From contig CAZKBB010000010.1 of assembly GCA_964550935.1 (NCBI GenBank), positions 1 to 59,437 on the forward strand: a DNA stretch of 59,437 nt, given 5' to 3'. The notes under the pieces were generated by a model. The model searched no databases. It was not told where the DNA came from and worked only from the letters and a program-made list of their open reading frames with translations. Shown one piece after another: positions 8,044 through 16,622 of this stretch. Numbering within the stretch: the first letter of the stretch is position 1; every line of letters starts with the position of its first letter. The stretch comes from JBCBSP01 sp964550935. Lineage in GTDB: Bacteria > Pseudomonadota > Alphaproteobacteria > Caulobacterales > Maricaulaceae. The translations under genes and the position numbers were made by a program.

Positions 8044-8069
8044 AGCCCCGGTCGGAGACGGCCGGGGCT
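8044..8069. terminator. Stem-loop terminator between convergent genes
   Basis: AGCCCCGGTC ... GGCCGGGGCT forms a 10-bp stem (one G-T pair) with a 6-base loop, preceded by GAA and followed by GTTTCG. It lies between the TonB receptor and the convergent thioesterase, so it may serve both strands. Confidence 0.7.
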
Positions 8070-8082
8070 GTTTCGTGAGCGC

Positions 8083-8532
8083 TCAGGTCGTCCCAGGGTC
8101 GGCTCGCTCACGGATGCGCACGAAGACGTAACTCGCCTCAAGGCCCGGCCGATCGGCGCCGGGCGCGCAGGCGCTCGCAACGACGCGCGCGGTGCGGCCT
8201 TCACGCCCCAGCGTACGCCCCTCACAGATCAGGTGATCGGCCTCGCCGGGCAGGGGCGCGCGATAGGACAGATCGCCCTTGGCCGTGACCCATCGGCCCT
8301 GCGGCGTCGCGTTCGCGGCGAGTCCTGCGGCCTGGTCGAGGAAGGCCGCGCTGGCCCCGCCGTGAACCACGCCGCCAAGATTGATCCACTGGCGGCGCAG
8401 CGGGATGCGCAATACCACCCGGTCCGCCTCGAACACGTCGATCTCGGCGCCGATGAGCGCCCAGAAGCTCTCGCGTTTCGAAGCGGCCTCAAGCTCGGCG
8501 CGCATGGCGTCGAGGCGCTGCTGAAGCGTCAT
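8083..8532 (-). CDS. PaaI-type hotdog acyl-CoA thioesterase
   Basis: 149 residues with the hotdog-fold signature INLGGVVHGGASAAFLDQAA, in which the G-G-x-x-H-G-G turn and the acidic residue on the central helix (Asp in FLDQ) are those of PaaI/4-hydroxybenzoyl-CoA thioesterase relatives. It would hydrolyse an aromatic or branched acyl-CoA, perhaps to free CoA from dead-end intermediates. The start ATG (8530-8532) overlaps the stop of the acyl-CoA ligase gene (ATGA), so it is the last gene of a thiolase-ligase-thioesterase operon. It ends in a shared terminator with the TonB receptor. Confidence 0.88.
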   Translation of the reverse strand: MTLQQRLDAMRAELEAASKRESFWALIGAEIDVFEADRVVLRIPLRRQWINLGGVVHGGASAAFLDQAAGLAANATPQGRWVTAKGDLSYRAPLPGEADHLICEGRTLGREGRTARVVASACAPGADRPGLEASYVFVRIRERADPGTT

Positions 8533-10031
8533 GGCGCGGCTCCGGCGTATTGCTCGCGGATTTCCGCGCGCACCACCTTGCCGAGCGAGTTGCGCGGCAG
8601 GGCGTCGACGATGTGGAAGGCCTTGGGCGTCTTCACAGGGCCCAGACGCTCGCGCACCGCCGCGCGCAGGCGCGCCAAATCCGGCGCGGCGCCGTCGGCG
8701 GGCACGATCAGCGCCTCCAGCCGCTCGCCCCAGTCCGCATCTGGCGCGCCGAAGGCGCAGGCCTCAGCCACCTCGTCGAGCGCGCTCAGCGCCGCCTCCA
8801 CCTCGGCCGGGTGGATGTTGAACCCGCCCGAGATCAGCATGTCGCTCGCCCGCCCCGTGATCCAGAGCCGGCCCGTTTCGTCGAGCCGTCCCACGTCGCC
8901 GGTCATCAGCCGGCCCTCGCGGATCGTCTCGGCGGTCTTGTCCGGCTGGTCGAGATAGCCGTCCATCAAGAGCGGGCCTGAGACCGCGATCTCGCCCTCC
9001 TCGCCCGGCGCAAGCGCGCCGCCGTCAGGGCCGACGATCGTGACCTCGCTCAGCGGCGCCGGGGTTCCGACGCAGTTCGCCATGCCGGGCGCGGCCAGCG
9101 TCGTCTCGTCGATCGTGGTGATCGTCATCGGCGCTTCGGTCTGACCGTAAAGCCCCGCGATGCGCGGGCCCAGAATCGTCTGGGCGCGCTGAAGCGCGGG
9201 CTCCGGGAAGGGCGCCGCGCCGTAGATCAGGCGTTTCAGCGCCGGAAAGCTTTCCCCGCGCGCGGCTGCTCGCTCCGCGATCCGGCTGATCAGGGTGGGC
9301 GGCATGAAGCCGGACGTGACCCCCTCCATCGCCATCACGTCGACCAGTCGATCGGGATCGGCGCCGGCGGTGAGCACCAGACGCCCGCCTGCGGCCAGGA
9401 CCGGGAGCACGAAGTGTGAAGAGCCGTGGGTGAGCGGCGCGCTCGCCAGGAAGACGTCGCCGGCGTCGAACGCGAAGCGCTCGGCCATGTTGATCATGTT
9501 CGCCGCGACCGCGCGGCAGGACTGCACCACGCCCTTCGGCGCGCCGGTGGATCCGCCGGTGAACTTCACCGCCATGGTGTCCTCGCCCGATCTCAGCCGC
9601 GGCGTGAAGCCGTGCGCGGCGCCGGGGTGGTCCTCCAACCGTTCAAGGTCGCCCTCGACACTCAGCGCACAGGCGGTCTTCTCGTCCGCAATCACCAAGC
9701 CCGGTTCGGCCAGCGCCAGGGCGTGCGCGTTCGCCGCCGCGCCGGCGTTCGGATTGATCGGGACCCAGACCAGGCCGGCCAGCTGGATCGCCAGCCAGGC
9801 GGCGAGGTGCTCGATCGTGTTCGCCGCGGACAGGGCGATGCGCGCGCCCGGCTCAAACCGCGCAGCAAGCGAAGCCGCGCGGGCGAGCGCGTCGTCATGA
9901 AGCGCGGCGTACGAAATGCGCTCGATCCCGCCTTCCGGCCCGAAGGCGCACGCCGCCTCACGGCCGCGATGGCGCTTGACCGCGTCGAGAAAGACCGAGA
10001 CCGGCGCGGTGTCGAGATCGAACCGGGTCAT
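8529..10031 (-). CDS. Acyl-CoA synthetase (AMP-forming), fatty/aromatic acid ligase type
   Basis: 500 residues from the ATG at 10031 (MTRFDLDTAPVSVFLDAVKR), which overlaps the thiolase stop by ATGA. ANL superfamily motifs are all present: the P-loop-like VKFTGGSTGAPKGVVQS, LYGQTEAPM (A5-type motif), TGDVGRLDETGRLWITGRAS (hinge) and the C-terminal catalytic Lys in PRNSLGKVVRAEIRE. It converts a carboxylic acid, ATP and CoA to acyl-CoA, AMP and PPi in the cytoplasm. The motif GGSTG in place of the more usual SSGTTG is seen in some members. The context is an operon with a thiolase and a thioesterase, divergent from a PaaN-type dehydrogenase, so it probably activates a catabolic acid after oxidation of an aldehyde. 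Confidence 0.93.
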   Translation of the reverse strand: MTRFDLDTAPVSVFLDAVKRHRGREAACAFGPEGGIERISYAALHDDALARAASLAARFEPGARIALSAANTIEHLAAWLAIQLAGLVWVPINPNAGAAANAHALALAEPGLVIADEKTACALSVEGDLERLEDHPGAAHGFTPRLRSGEDTMAVKFTGGSTGAPKGVVQSCRAVAANMINMAERFAFDAGDVFLASAPLTHGSSHFVLPVLAAGGRLVLTAGADPDRLVDVMAMEGVTSGFMPPTLISRIAERAAARGESFPALKRLIYGAAPFPEPALQRAQTILGPRIAGLYGQTEAPMTITTIDETTLAAPGMANCVGTPAPLSEVTIVGPDGGALAPGEEGEIAVSGPLLMDGYLDQPDKTAETIREGRLMTGDVGRLDETGRLWITGRASDMLISGGFNIHPAEVEAALSALDEVAEACAFGAPDADWGERLEALIVPADGAAPDLARLRAAVRERLGPVKTPKAFHIVDALPRNSLGKVVRAEIREQYAGAAP

Positions 10032-11260
10032 CGCGCGAGCACGGTCACCAGGGTCACCGCCTCCTCCACGCCGAGGAAGCCGCCCCCGTTCTCGCACGCC
10101 GCCACGCGCGCGCCCTCGACCTGTGCGCCGCCGCCCTCACCGCGCAGCTGGCGGACCATCTCCACGATCTGGATGACGCCTGTCGCGCCCACGGGATGGC
10201 CCTTGGAGACAAGCCCGCCTGTGACGTTCACGGGAACCGGTCCGCCGAGCGTCGTGGCGCCGCTTTGCGTGAACGGGCCGCCCTCCCCGCGCGGACAGAG
10301 CCCCAGATTTTCGATCTGCAAGATCTCCGCAAAGCTCGTCGCATCGTGAACTTCGGCCAGATTCACATCCTCCGGCCCGATCCCGGCGTCCTCATAGGCG
10401 GCGAGCGCGGCGCGCCGGCCGAGATGGGCGTCGTAATCGTCCCCGTCGCGCGCGCTCGCCGTGGTCCAGCCGATCCCGGCGAGCCGGACCGCGCCGGCCG
10501 GCGCGGCGCCGTCGGACTGCAGCACCAGCGCCGCGGCGCCGTCGCTGACCGGGGCGCACATGGCCCGCGTGAGCGGCCAGACGATCGCCTTGTCGGCGAG
10601 CACCGCCTCAAGGCTCATCGCCTCGCGATATTGCGCGTTCGGGTTATGCGCCGCGTGGGCGTGGTTCTTCGACGCGGCGGCCGCGATCTGGGCCTGCGTC
10701 GTACCGAAGCGCGCCATGTGGGCGCGCGCAAGCCCGGCGTAGATGTCCATGAAGAAGCTGCGCCGCTTGGCCTCTTCAGCACCGGCGGGGATCAGCTCCG
10801 CGCCGAGCGCGGCCATCGCTGCGGCGGTCTCCTCGATCCGCTCCACGTCCGTGCCGCCCCTGAAGGCCTTCATCACGAGATCGTCGCGGTCGGGAAAGAC
10901 CATCTTCTCGGCCCCGACCACGAGCACCGTCTCGGCCCGGCCGGCCCGGATCATGTCGACGCCGAGCGCGACGGCGGAGGAGCCCGACGCACAGGCGTTC
11001 TCCACATTGACGACGGGGACGGCCTCGATCCCCGCCTCGGCGAGCGCGATCTCGCCGCGCACGGCGTTCTGGCCCTCAAGGATCGGCTGGCGCGTGTTGG
11101 CGAACAGCGCGGCCTCGACGCGGTCCGGCGTCAGCCCGGCCTCTGACAGCGCGGCTTGGACCGCCTCGCGGGTGAGGTCCTTGACCGAACGGCCCGGATG
11201 CTTGCCGAGCGCGGTCATGCCGACCCCGCTGATATGGATGCTCCGGCCGGCCACGCTCAT
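10028..11260 (-). CDS. Thiolase / acetyl-CoA acetyltransferase-like (SCP-x type)
   Basis: 410 residues from the ATG at 11260 (MSVAGRSIHISGVGMTALGK); an upstream ATG at 11287 would add nine residues without support. Thiolase-fold signs: NVENACASGSSAVALGVDMI with the nucleophilic Cys, an HDATSFAE segment and the C-terminal GGLVSKGHPVGATGVIQ glycine-His motif. In place of the second catalytic Cys-Gly of classical thiolases it has EACENGGGF, as in SCP-x-type thiolases. It probably cleaves a beta-ketoacyl-CoA from a branched, cyclic or side-chain substrate. It is the first gene of the minus-strand operon; the promoter lies in the roughly 105 bp shared with the divergent paaN-like gene, which holds the 13-bp motif also found before the second TonB receptor. 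Confidence 0.9.
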   Translation of the reverse strand: MSVAGRSIHISGVGMTALGKHPGRSVKDLTREAVQAALSEAGLTPDRVEAALFANTRQPILEGQNAVRGEIALAEAGIEAVPVVNVENACASGSSAVALGVDMIRAGRAETVLVVGAEKMVFPDRDDLVMKAFRGGTDVERIEETAAAMAALGAELIPAGAEEAKRRSFFMDIYAGLARAHMARFGTTQAQIAAAASKNHAHAAHNPNAQYREAMSLEAVLADKAIVWPLTRAMCAPVSDGAAALVLQSDGAAPAGAVRLAGIGWTTASARDGDDYDAHLGRRAALAAYEDAGIGPEDVNLAEVHDATSFAEILQIENLGLCPRGEGGPFTQSGATTLGGPVPVNVTGGLVSKGHPVGATGVIQIVEMVRQLRGEGGGAQVEGARVAACENGGGFLGVEEAVTLVTVLAR

Positions 11261-11285
11261 CCCCCGGCGGCTTCCTTGCCCAGTC

Positions 11286-11298
11286 ACTTCGATAACGA
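11286..11298. promoter_or_regulatory. Shared 13-bp operator candidate in divergent thiolase/paaN promoter
   Basis: ACTTCGATAACGA is the exact reverse complement of 13112-13124 upstream of the second TonB receptor. The core CGATAACG is an imperfect dyad of the kind bound by TetR-family dimers. It sits between the divergent thiolase and PaaN genes. Confidence 0.45.
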
Positions 11299-11365
11299 TA
11301 CCGTCTCAGGTCCGCGCTGCAATCGCTGCGCGCATACGATGTTCCAGCCCGTCACGGAGACCGCC

Positions 11366-13054
11366 ATGACCGCCGCTGCGGCCCAGCTGTTCGACCGCCA
11401 CCGCCCCGTTCTGATGGATGCGCTTAACGCGGTGCGCACCCGCGATCAGTATAGCCCGTTCAAGGAGTCCCCGTCGAAGAAGCTGCACGGCGAGGACGCC
11501 CCGCGCGAAGGCCGTGCGCGCTTCGAGGCCCAGCTCGGCAGGCCGTTCGAGCTCGACCATCCAGGCGTGATCGGAACCGTCGGCGCGGAGGTCTCGCCCT
11601 TCACCCGCGAGCCGCTGGGCGTGAGCTATCCCAAGTGCGACCCTGACGCGCTGTTCACCGCCGCGCGCAAGGCGATGAAGGGCTGGGCCGAGGCGAGCCC
11701 GGAGACGCGCGCGGGCGTGGTTCTCGACATGCTGTTCGAAATGGAGAAGGACGCTTTCGAGAACGCCCACGCCACCATGCACACCGCCGGGCAGGGCTAT
11801 GTCATGGCGTTCTCCGGCTCCGGCGCGAACGCGCTTGATCGCGGGCTTGAGGCGCTCGCCTACGCCTTCAAGGCGCTTGAAGACGTGCCCGAAAGCGCGC
11901 GCTGGACCAAGCGCTTCCTGGAGCCTGAACCGGTGCGCCTTGAAAAGCGCTTCCACCGCGTGCCACTGGGCCCGGCCGCGATCGTATGCTGCGCGACCTT
12001 TCCTCTGTGGAACGCCTATCCGGCGATGACGGCGAACCTGATGACCGGCAATCCGGTCATCTTGAAGCCCCACCCCACGAGCATCCTGCCCGTGGCCATG
12101 GCCGTGCGCACCTGCCGGCGCGTCCTGGACGCGGCCGGCTTTGATCCGAACCTGGTGCTGCTCGCCGCGGACGAGCCGGAGGATCAGGTGACCATGCGGC
12201 TCTTGGAGCACCCGGATTGCCGGATCGTCGACTACACGGGATCGCAGCGCTTCGGGACCTGGATCGAGCAGAACTGCGCCGACCGGCTGGTCTTCACCGA
12301 GACCGCCGGGTGCAACTCGGTCGTATTCCATTCCGCGGACGACTTTGAGAAGGCCGCCGGCGCGGTGGTGCGCGCCATGACCACCTTCTCCAGCCAGATG
12401 TGCACCGCGCCGCAGAACTTCTACGTGCCGAAATCGGGGGTCCGCTCCGGCGACCGGACCATCCCCTATGAGGAGGCGGTGGACATCATCGCCGGCGCGG
12501 TCGACCGAATCGTCGGGGACAACACGCTCGGCCACGCCATCGCCGCTACGGTTCAGGCTGAAAGCACGCTGGACAATGTGCGCGCCATGACCGAGCGCGG
12601 CGAGCGGGAGGGGCGCGTGGTGCGGCCCTCCTCCCCGATCGCCAATCCGGACTTCCCCGACGCGCGCACCGCAAGCCCGGTCCTGATCGAAACGCCCGCT
12701 GAGAACGAGGACCTCTACGGCGAAGAACGCTTCGGCCCGATCGGCTTCATCATCCCCGTCGAGGACGGCGCGGAGGGCGTGGCGCGCGCCACGCGCCAGG
12801 CCAAGACCCGCGGGGCGATCGCGAGTTATCTCTACTCCACCGACGAGGGCTTCATCGAGACCGCCCTGCCGGACTATGTCGACGCGGGCGCCTCGGTCAG
12901 CGTGAACATCGAAGGGGGCATGCCTGTGAACTTCATGGCGGCCTATTCCGACTATCACGTCACAGGCCTCAATCCGGCCGGCAACGCCAGCCTGACCGAT
13001 CTGGCGTTCGTGGCGCCGCGCTTTCGCGTCGTGCAGATGCGCCGACCCGCCTGA
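11366..13054 (+). CDS. paaN: PaaN-type aldehyde dehydrogenase (phenylacetic acid degradation protein PaaN)
   Basis: 562 residues from the ATG at 11366 (Shine-Dalgarno GGAG, 10 bp upstream); longer upstream reading has no start signal. The protein has the ALDH fold with the features of the PaaN family: CCATFPLWNAYPAM, GNPVILKPHPTSILP (cofactor-binding Lys), VDYTGSQRFGTWIEQ, FTETAGCNSV and the probable catalytic Cys in FSSQMCTAPQN. It lacks the MaoC/hotdog hydratase domain that the related PaaZ carries, so it oxidises an aldehyde without ring-opening activity of its own. Likely reaction: a semialdehyde or aldehyde to the acid or CoA ester with NAD(P)+. It is divergent from the thiolase-ligase-thioesterase operon; the remaining paa genes are not in the window, so a role in a different aromatic pathway is likely. 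Confidence 0.85.
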   Translation: MTAAAAQLFDRHRPVLMDALNAVRTRDQYSPFKESPSKKLHGEDAPREGRARFEAQLGRPFELDHPGVIGTVGAEVSPFTREPLGVSYPKCDPDALFTAARKAMKGWAEASPETRAGVVLDMLFEMEKDAFENAHATMHTAGQGYVMAFSGSGANALDRGLEALAYAFKALEDVPESARWTKRFLEPEPVRLEKRFHRVPLGPAAIVCCATFPLWNAYPAMTANLMTGNPVILKPHPTSILPVAMAVRTCRRVLDAAGFDPNLVLLAADEPEDQVTMRLLEHPDCRIVDYTGSQRFGTWIEQNCADRLVFTETAGCNSVVFHSADDFEKAAGAVVRAMTTFSSQMCTAPQNFYVPKSGVRSGDRTIPYEEAVDIIAGAVDRIVGDNTLGHAIAATVQAESTLDNVRAMTERGEREGRVVRPSSPIANPDFPDARTASPVLIETPAENEDLYGEERFGPIGFIIPVEDGAEGVARATRQAKTRGAIASYLYSTDEGFIETALPDYVDAGASVSVNIEGGMPVNFMAAYSDYHVTGLNPAGNASLTDLAFVAPRFRVVQMRRPA

Positions 13055-13111
13055 AGCCCCAACGCGCACTGAAACCGTTTCGGGGGAGAAATTCGGCCGG
13101 GTTGGTGGGTT

Positions 13112-13124
13112 TCGTTATCGAAGT
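13112..13124. promoter_or_regulatory. Shared 13-bp operator candidate upstream of TonB receptor
   Basis: TCGTTATCGAAGT, identical on the opposite strand to 11286-11298. It lies about 93 bp before the receptor start codon, near the expected promoter. Confidence 0.45.
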
Positions 13125-13216
13125 CGGCTTGAGTCAGTTCGTTTATTGAAGTTATCTTTGTGTCGAGCGGACCCGGGCGAACGGAACAGCGCCGGGCCGC
13201 GCAGGGGAGGAACACC

Positions 13217-15421
13217 ATGGCTTACCGTAAAGGCGCCCTTGTCGGCGCCGTCAGCGCATCCGCGATCGTCGTCTCGCTCGTGGCCGCCGACATCGCCTGG
13301 GCCCAGGCCGACGAGATCATCACGATCACCGCGCAGCGCCGCGAGCAGTCCATCCAGGACGTGCCCATCGCGGTCAGCGCCTTCGACCAACAGGCCCTGC
13401 GCGAAAGCGCGATCGGCGGGATCGAGGGCGTCGCGGACCGCACGCCCGGCTTCACCATGACCGAGTTCAATATCGGCGAACCGCAGCTCTACATCCGCGG
13501 CGTCGGCTCGACCTCGGACTCCGCGGCCGGCGACCCGTCCGTCGCGGTGTCGATCGACGAGGTGTATATCGGCCGCGCCGGCGGCTCGGCGATCAGCTTC
13601 TTCGACCTGGAGCGCGTGGAGGTGCTGCGCGGTCCCCAGGGCACCCTGTACGGGCGCAACGCCGCCGGCGGCGCGGTGAACATCATCACCGCCAAGCCCG
13701 ACGGGGACGATCCCTTCACCGAGCTGAGCTTCGGCTACGGCGATTATTCCGACATCCAGCTCTCCGCGGTCATGAACGGCGGACTGCGCGAGAACGCGGC
13801 CGGGCGCATCGCGCTGCTCTACAACGCCCATGACGGCTACTCCACCAGCGTGCCCTCCGGCGCGGACCTGCAAGGCAAGTCCACCTTCGGCGGACGCGCC
13901 GCGATCGCGGTCGACCAGGGCGACTGGCGCGCCCTGTTCCAGATTGATTTCTCGTCGGACGAAACCGACGGCCAGGCGCGCATCCCCGTGCCCGGCCCCA
14001 ACACCGCCCCGCCGCTCGCCGCCGTGATCGGCGCGTTGCGCACCGGGCTGGATGACCGGGAGAGCTATTCCTCGCCCGACACCTTCCAGGAACGCGACAC
14101 CGCCGGCGCGCTGATGCGCTTCGACGTGGACCGCGACGCCTTCACCTTCACCTCGCTGTCGAGCTATCGCCAGGCGGACTTCTCCTGGTTCGACGATCTC
14201 GGCGGGCTGCCCGTGCCGCCCTACGTCCTCCTGGTGGAGGACCGCGCCGATGAAAGCTCCGAGCAGCTGACCCAGGAGTTCCGCCTCACCTCCAACAATC
14301 AGGAGGGCGCAAGCTGGGTGGCGGGCGTCTACCTGTTCCATGAATCGGTGGAGCGCTCCGAGAACTTCGTGGTGAACGCCCTGCCGCCCTTCCCGGCTTT
14401 CGTGGGCGGGGACGTGACCTTCACCCAGGACGCCGAGAACCAGTCCGCGGCCGCCTTCGCCCAGGTCACCTGGCCGCTCACCGACACGGTGAACCTCACC
14501 GGCGGGGTGCGCCTGACCTACGACTCCAAGGAGGTGTTCGCGCGCGGCATCGACAACGCCACGCCGGGCGGGCCCTTCCCGGGCATCCCGCTCGGGCCGC
14601 CCCCGGTCGGCGTCGCCTTCCCGAACGGCGCCGAGGGCGAGGAAAGCTGGACTGAGCCGACCTGGCGTCTGGCCGCCGACTGGCGCCCGAACGACAACGT
14701 GCTCGCCTACGCCAGCTATGACCGCGGCTACAAGTCCGGGCTCTATCCCAGCCAAGCGCAGAACGCGGTCCAGGCCACCACGCCTCTGGAGCCGGAGACG
14801 CTCGACAATTACGAGGTCGGCCTGAAGACGAACTGGAACGAGGGCCGGGTGATCCTGAACGGCGCTGTGTTCTTCACCGACTACAAGGATCTGCAGGTCT
14901 ACGAGCTTCTCGGCCTCGCGCTCGTCACCTCGAACGCGGACGCTGAGATCTTCGGCCTCGAGATCGAGGGCCAGGCCTCGCTGACTGACACCTTCACCGT
15001 CGGCGGCAGCTACGCCTATCTCGATGCGGAGTACGTCTCCGACGCGGCTTCGGCGATCGGCTCGCTGCCCTATGACGGCAACAAGCTGACGCGGGCGCCG
15101 GAGACCAAGTTCAACCTGTTCGCCCAGCTCGATATCCCGATGGGACCGGGCTATGCGCGGGCGCGGGTCGATTATCAGTACACCGACGACTACTTCTTCG
15201 ATCCGTCGAACAACCCCGAAGTGCTCGTGGACTCCTATGAGACCGTGGATGCGCGGCTCAGCTGGCAGCCCGATGACGAGCAGTGGGAAGTCGCACTGTG
15301 GGGCAAGAATCTCGGCGACGAGACCTATCCTGACCACATCATTAAAAACAACGGCATCGGCTTCACCGTGTTCGCACCGCCGCGCACCTGGGGCGCGACG
15401 CTGCGCGTGAAGCTTCAGTAG
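13217..15421 (+). CDS. TonB-dependent outer-membrane receptor
   Basis: 734 residues from the ATG at 13217, which follows GGGAGG. Signal peptide MAYRKGALVGAVSASAIVVS...AQA, then EIITITAQRREQSIQDVPIA (TonB-box region), a plug with RGVGSTSDSAAGDPSVA and LRGPQGTLYGRNAAGGAVN, and a barrel ending in the aromatic pattern TLRVKLQ. The last residue is Gln rather than Phe, which is less common. The sequence type matches receptors for hydrophobic carbon compounds. It follows paaN with a 162-bp gap containing the shared operator, so it is probably co-regulated with the thiolase and PaaN genes instead of constitutively read through. A strong intrinsic terminator follows. Confidence 0.95.
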   Translation: MAYRKGALVGAVSASAIVVSLVAADIAWAQADEIITITAQRREQSIQDVPIAVSAFDQQALRESAIGGIEGVADRTPGFTMTEFNIGEPQLYIRGVGSTSDSAAGDPSVAVSIDEVYIGRAGGSAISFFDLERVEVLRGPQGTLYGRNAAGGAVNIITAKPDGDDPFTELSFGYGDYSDIQLSAVMNGGLRENAAGRIALLYNAHDGYSTSVPSGADLQGKSTFGGRAAIAVDQGDWRALFQIDFSSDETDGQARIPVPGPNTAPPLAAVIGALRTGLDDRESYSSPDTFQERDTAGALMRFDVDRDAFTFTSLSSYRQADFSWFDDLGGLPVPPYVLLVEDRADESSEQLTQEFRLTSNNQEGASWVAGVYLFHESVERSENFVVNALPPFPAFVGGDVTFTQDAENQSAAAFAQVTWPLTDTVNLTGGVRLTYDSKEVFARGIDNATPGGPFPGIPLGPPPVGVAFPNGAEGEESWTEPTWRLAADWRPNDNVLAYASYDRGYKSGLYPSQAQNAVQATTPLEPETLDNYEVGLKTNWNEGRVILNGAVFFTDYKDLQVYELLGLALVTSNADAEIFGLEIEGQASLTDTFTVGGSYAYLDAEYVSDAASAIGSLPYDGNKLTRAPETKFNLFAQLDIPMGPGYARARVDYQYTDDYFFDPSNNPEVLVDSYETVDARLSWQPDDEQWEVALWGKNLGDETYPDHIIKNNGIGFTVFAPPRTWGATLRVKLQ

Positions 15422-15471
15422 GGCGCGCGCCCGGCGGCTTCCCCTGCGCCGGGCGACACGCCAAGCCTTGC

Positions 15472-15504
15472 AAGGCGGCTCCGATCGGAGCCGCCTTTTC
15501 TTTA
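15472..15504. terminator. Strong intrinsic terminator (perfect 26-bp palindrome plus T-run)
   Basis: Bases 15472-15497 form a perfect palindrome (arm AAGGCGGCTCCGA) followed by TTCTTT. It ends the TonB receptor transcript; the A-rich mirror makes it usable for the convergent HxlR gene as well. Confidence 0.9.
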
Positions 15505-15515
15505 CGCGGACAGCG

Positions 15516-16484
15516 TCACGAGCGCGCCGCCGCGCGCTGGCGTTCCGTATGGGCACGAAGCGGCGCGGGGCGCACCGCGCGCGCATCCAGGCGTTCGCCT
15601 GTGACCGCGTCGCGCAGCACCGGCTCGACCACCTCGCCGGTGGCGTTAGAGATCAGGACGACCGGCGTGCGCTCCGGCCCGCAGGCCCAGCGCGAGCCCC
15701 ACGCGAAGAAGGCGAGCACAGTGGGATAGAGCGCCCGGCCCATGGCGGTGAGCACGTATTCGAACCGCTCCGGCCGGGTCTGATAGCGCCGGCGCTGCAG
15801 AACCCCGTGCTCGACCAGGCTCGCCAGGCGCTCGGCCAGAACGCTGGTGGAAATATCCAGATTGGCCAGGAAATCGTCATAGCGCCGGATGCGGTAGAAG
15901 CACGCGGCCAGCACCAGATTGGTCCAGTAGTCGCCGAACAGCTCCACGCCGAGCTCGATGCCGCCGTCGCTCCCGCGCTGTGCGGGCTGAACCCGGCGCC
16001 GGCGCAGCGCCTTTAGCCGCGGCGCGAACTCCCGATCCGGCCCCGGCGCGGGATGGACCTCGTGCGGCTGCAGCGCGGCGTGCGGGTTCTCCCCGGCCAT
16101 CACGGGCGCGACGTCGGCCCCGTCGGACCGGCGCACCAGCTTGATCGCGCGGGCCGGATCGGCGCGCGGCGACCAGTCCTGCTCCCACAGGATCAACATG
16201 ACCGCCACGCCGTAGAGATCGCGGCCCATCTCGGTGAGCCCGTATTCGTAGCGTTGGGGCCGGGTCTGGTAGAGCCGCGGCTCCAGAAGCCCGGCCTCGC
16301 ACATCGCCTTCAGCCGCCGCGCCAGCACCGAGCGCGAAATCGTCAGCCGGTCCAGCCAGTCGTCGAATCGACGCGCGCCTCGGAACGCCTCGCGCAGGAT
16401 CAACATGGTCCATCCCTCCCCCACCAGATCGACCGCGTGGGAGACCGGATTGTTCTGGATCATGCGCTTCAAGGTCAGCGGCAT
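15516..16484 (-). CDS. Tandem HxlR-type winged-helix regulator (two fused domains)
   Basis: 322 residues from the ATG at 16484 (MPLTLKRMIQNNPVSHAVDL); longer starts up to about 16559 are open but lack support, and no Shine-Dalgarno is clear. Two complete HxlR/MarR-like winged helices follow each other: residues about 12-105 (VGEGWTMLILREAFRGARRF ... TISRSVLARRLKAMCEAGLL ... YQTRPQRYEYGLTEMGRDLY) and about 175-265 (FGDYWTNLVLAACFYRIRRY ... DISTSVLAERLASLVEHGVL ... YQTRPERFEYVLTAMGRALY). Ordinary HxlR proteins are 100-150 residues and dimerise, so this is a covalent pseudo-dimer. The N-terminal redox Cys of HypR/QorR-like members is absent. It is divergent from the nitronate monooxygenase-carotenoid oxygenase genes and probably controls them from the dyad at 16565. 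Confidence 0.88.
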   Translation of the reverse strand: MPLTLKRMIQNNPVSHAVDLVGEGWTMLILREAFRGARRFDDWLDRLTISRSVLARRLKAMCEAGLLEPRLYQTRPQRYEYGLTEMGRDLYGVAVMLILWEQDWSPRADPARAIKLVRRSDGADVAPVMAGENPHAALQPHEVHPAPGPDREFAPRLKALRRRRVQPAQRGSDGGIELGVELFGDYWTNLVLAACFYRIRRYDDFLANLDISTSVLAERLASLVEHGVLQRRRYQTRPERFEYVLTAMGRALYPTVLAFFAWGSRWACGPERTPVVLISNATGEVVEPVLRDAVTGERLDARAVRPAPLRAHTERQRAAARS

Positions 16485-16564
16485 GGCCGCAATAGAGCTT
16501 ATGCGCGCACGCGCTGCAAACACGCGCCCGTCACGGCGCGACCTTGTCCGGCGGCGCACGACGC

Positions 16565-16585
16565 GTTAGGGTGAGTTTCACTAAC
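16565..16585. promoter_or_regulatory. Inverted repeat in HxlR/monooxygenase intergenic region
   Basis: GTTAG-N11-CTAAC with an inner GTGA-GTT-TCAC pair, about 40 bp before the monooxygenase start and 80 bp before the HxlR start. It is a plausible binding site for the tandem HxlR regulator; this is inferred from position. Confidence 0.4.
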
Positions 16586-16622
16586 AAAGCGACCCCCGCA
16601 GCGAGCCGAGCCGAACCCGACC

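Noticed and set aside
11310..11350. C-x2-C motif just before paaN, suggestive of a DUF35 zinc ribbon
   Set aside because: Only one Cys pair, in a promoter region, with no OB-fold part; most likely chance.
11306..13069. 587-codon minus-strand frame opposite paaN
   Set aside because: Mirror of a clear ALDH-family gene; no motif or start signal.
13115..15586. 823-codon minus-strand frame opposite the second TonB receptor
   Set aside because: Low-complexity Arg/Gly/Val-rich translation covering a real gene and its terminator.
16545..16556. CCTTGTCCGGCG as a fourth copy of the TTGTCCGGACAA operator
   Set aside because: Only the left half matches; the right half is not complementary.
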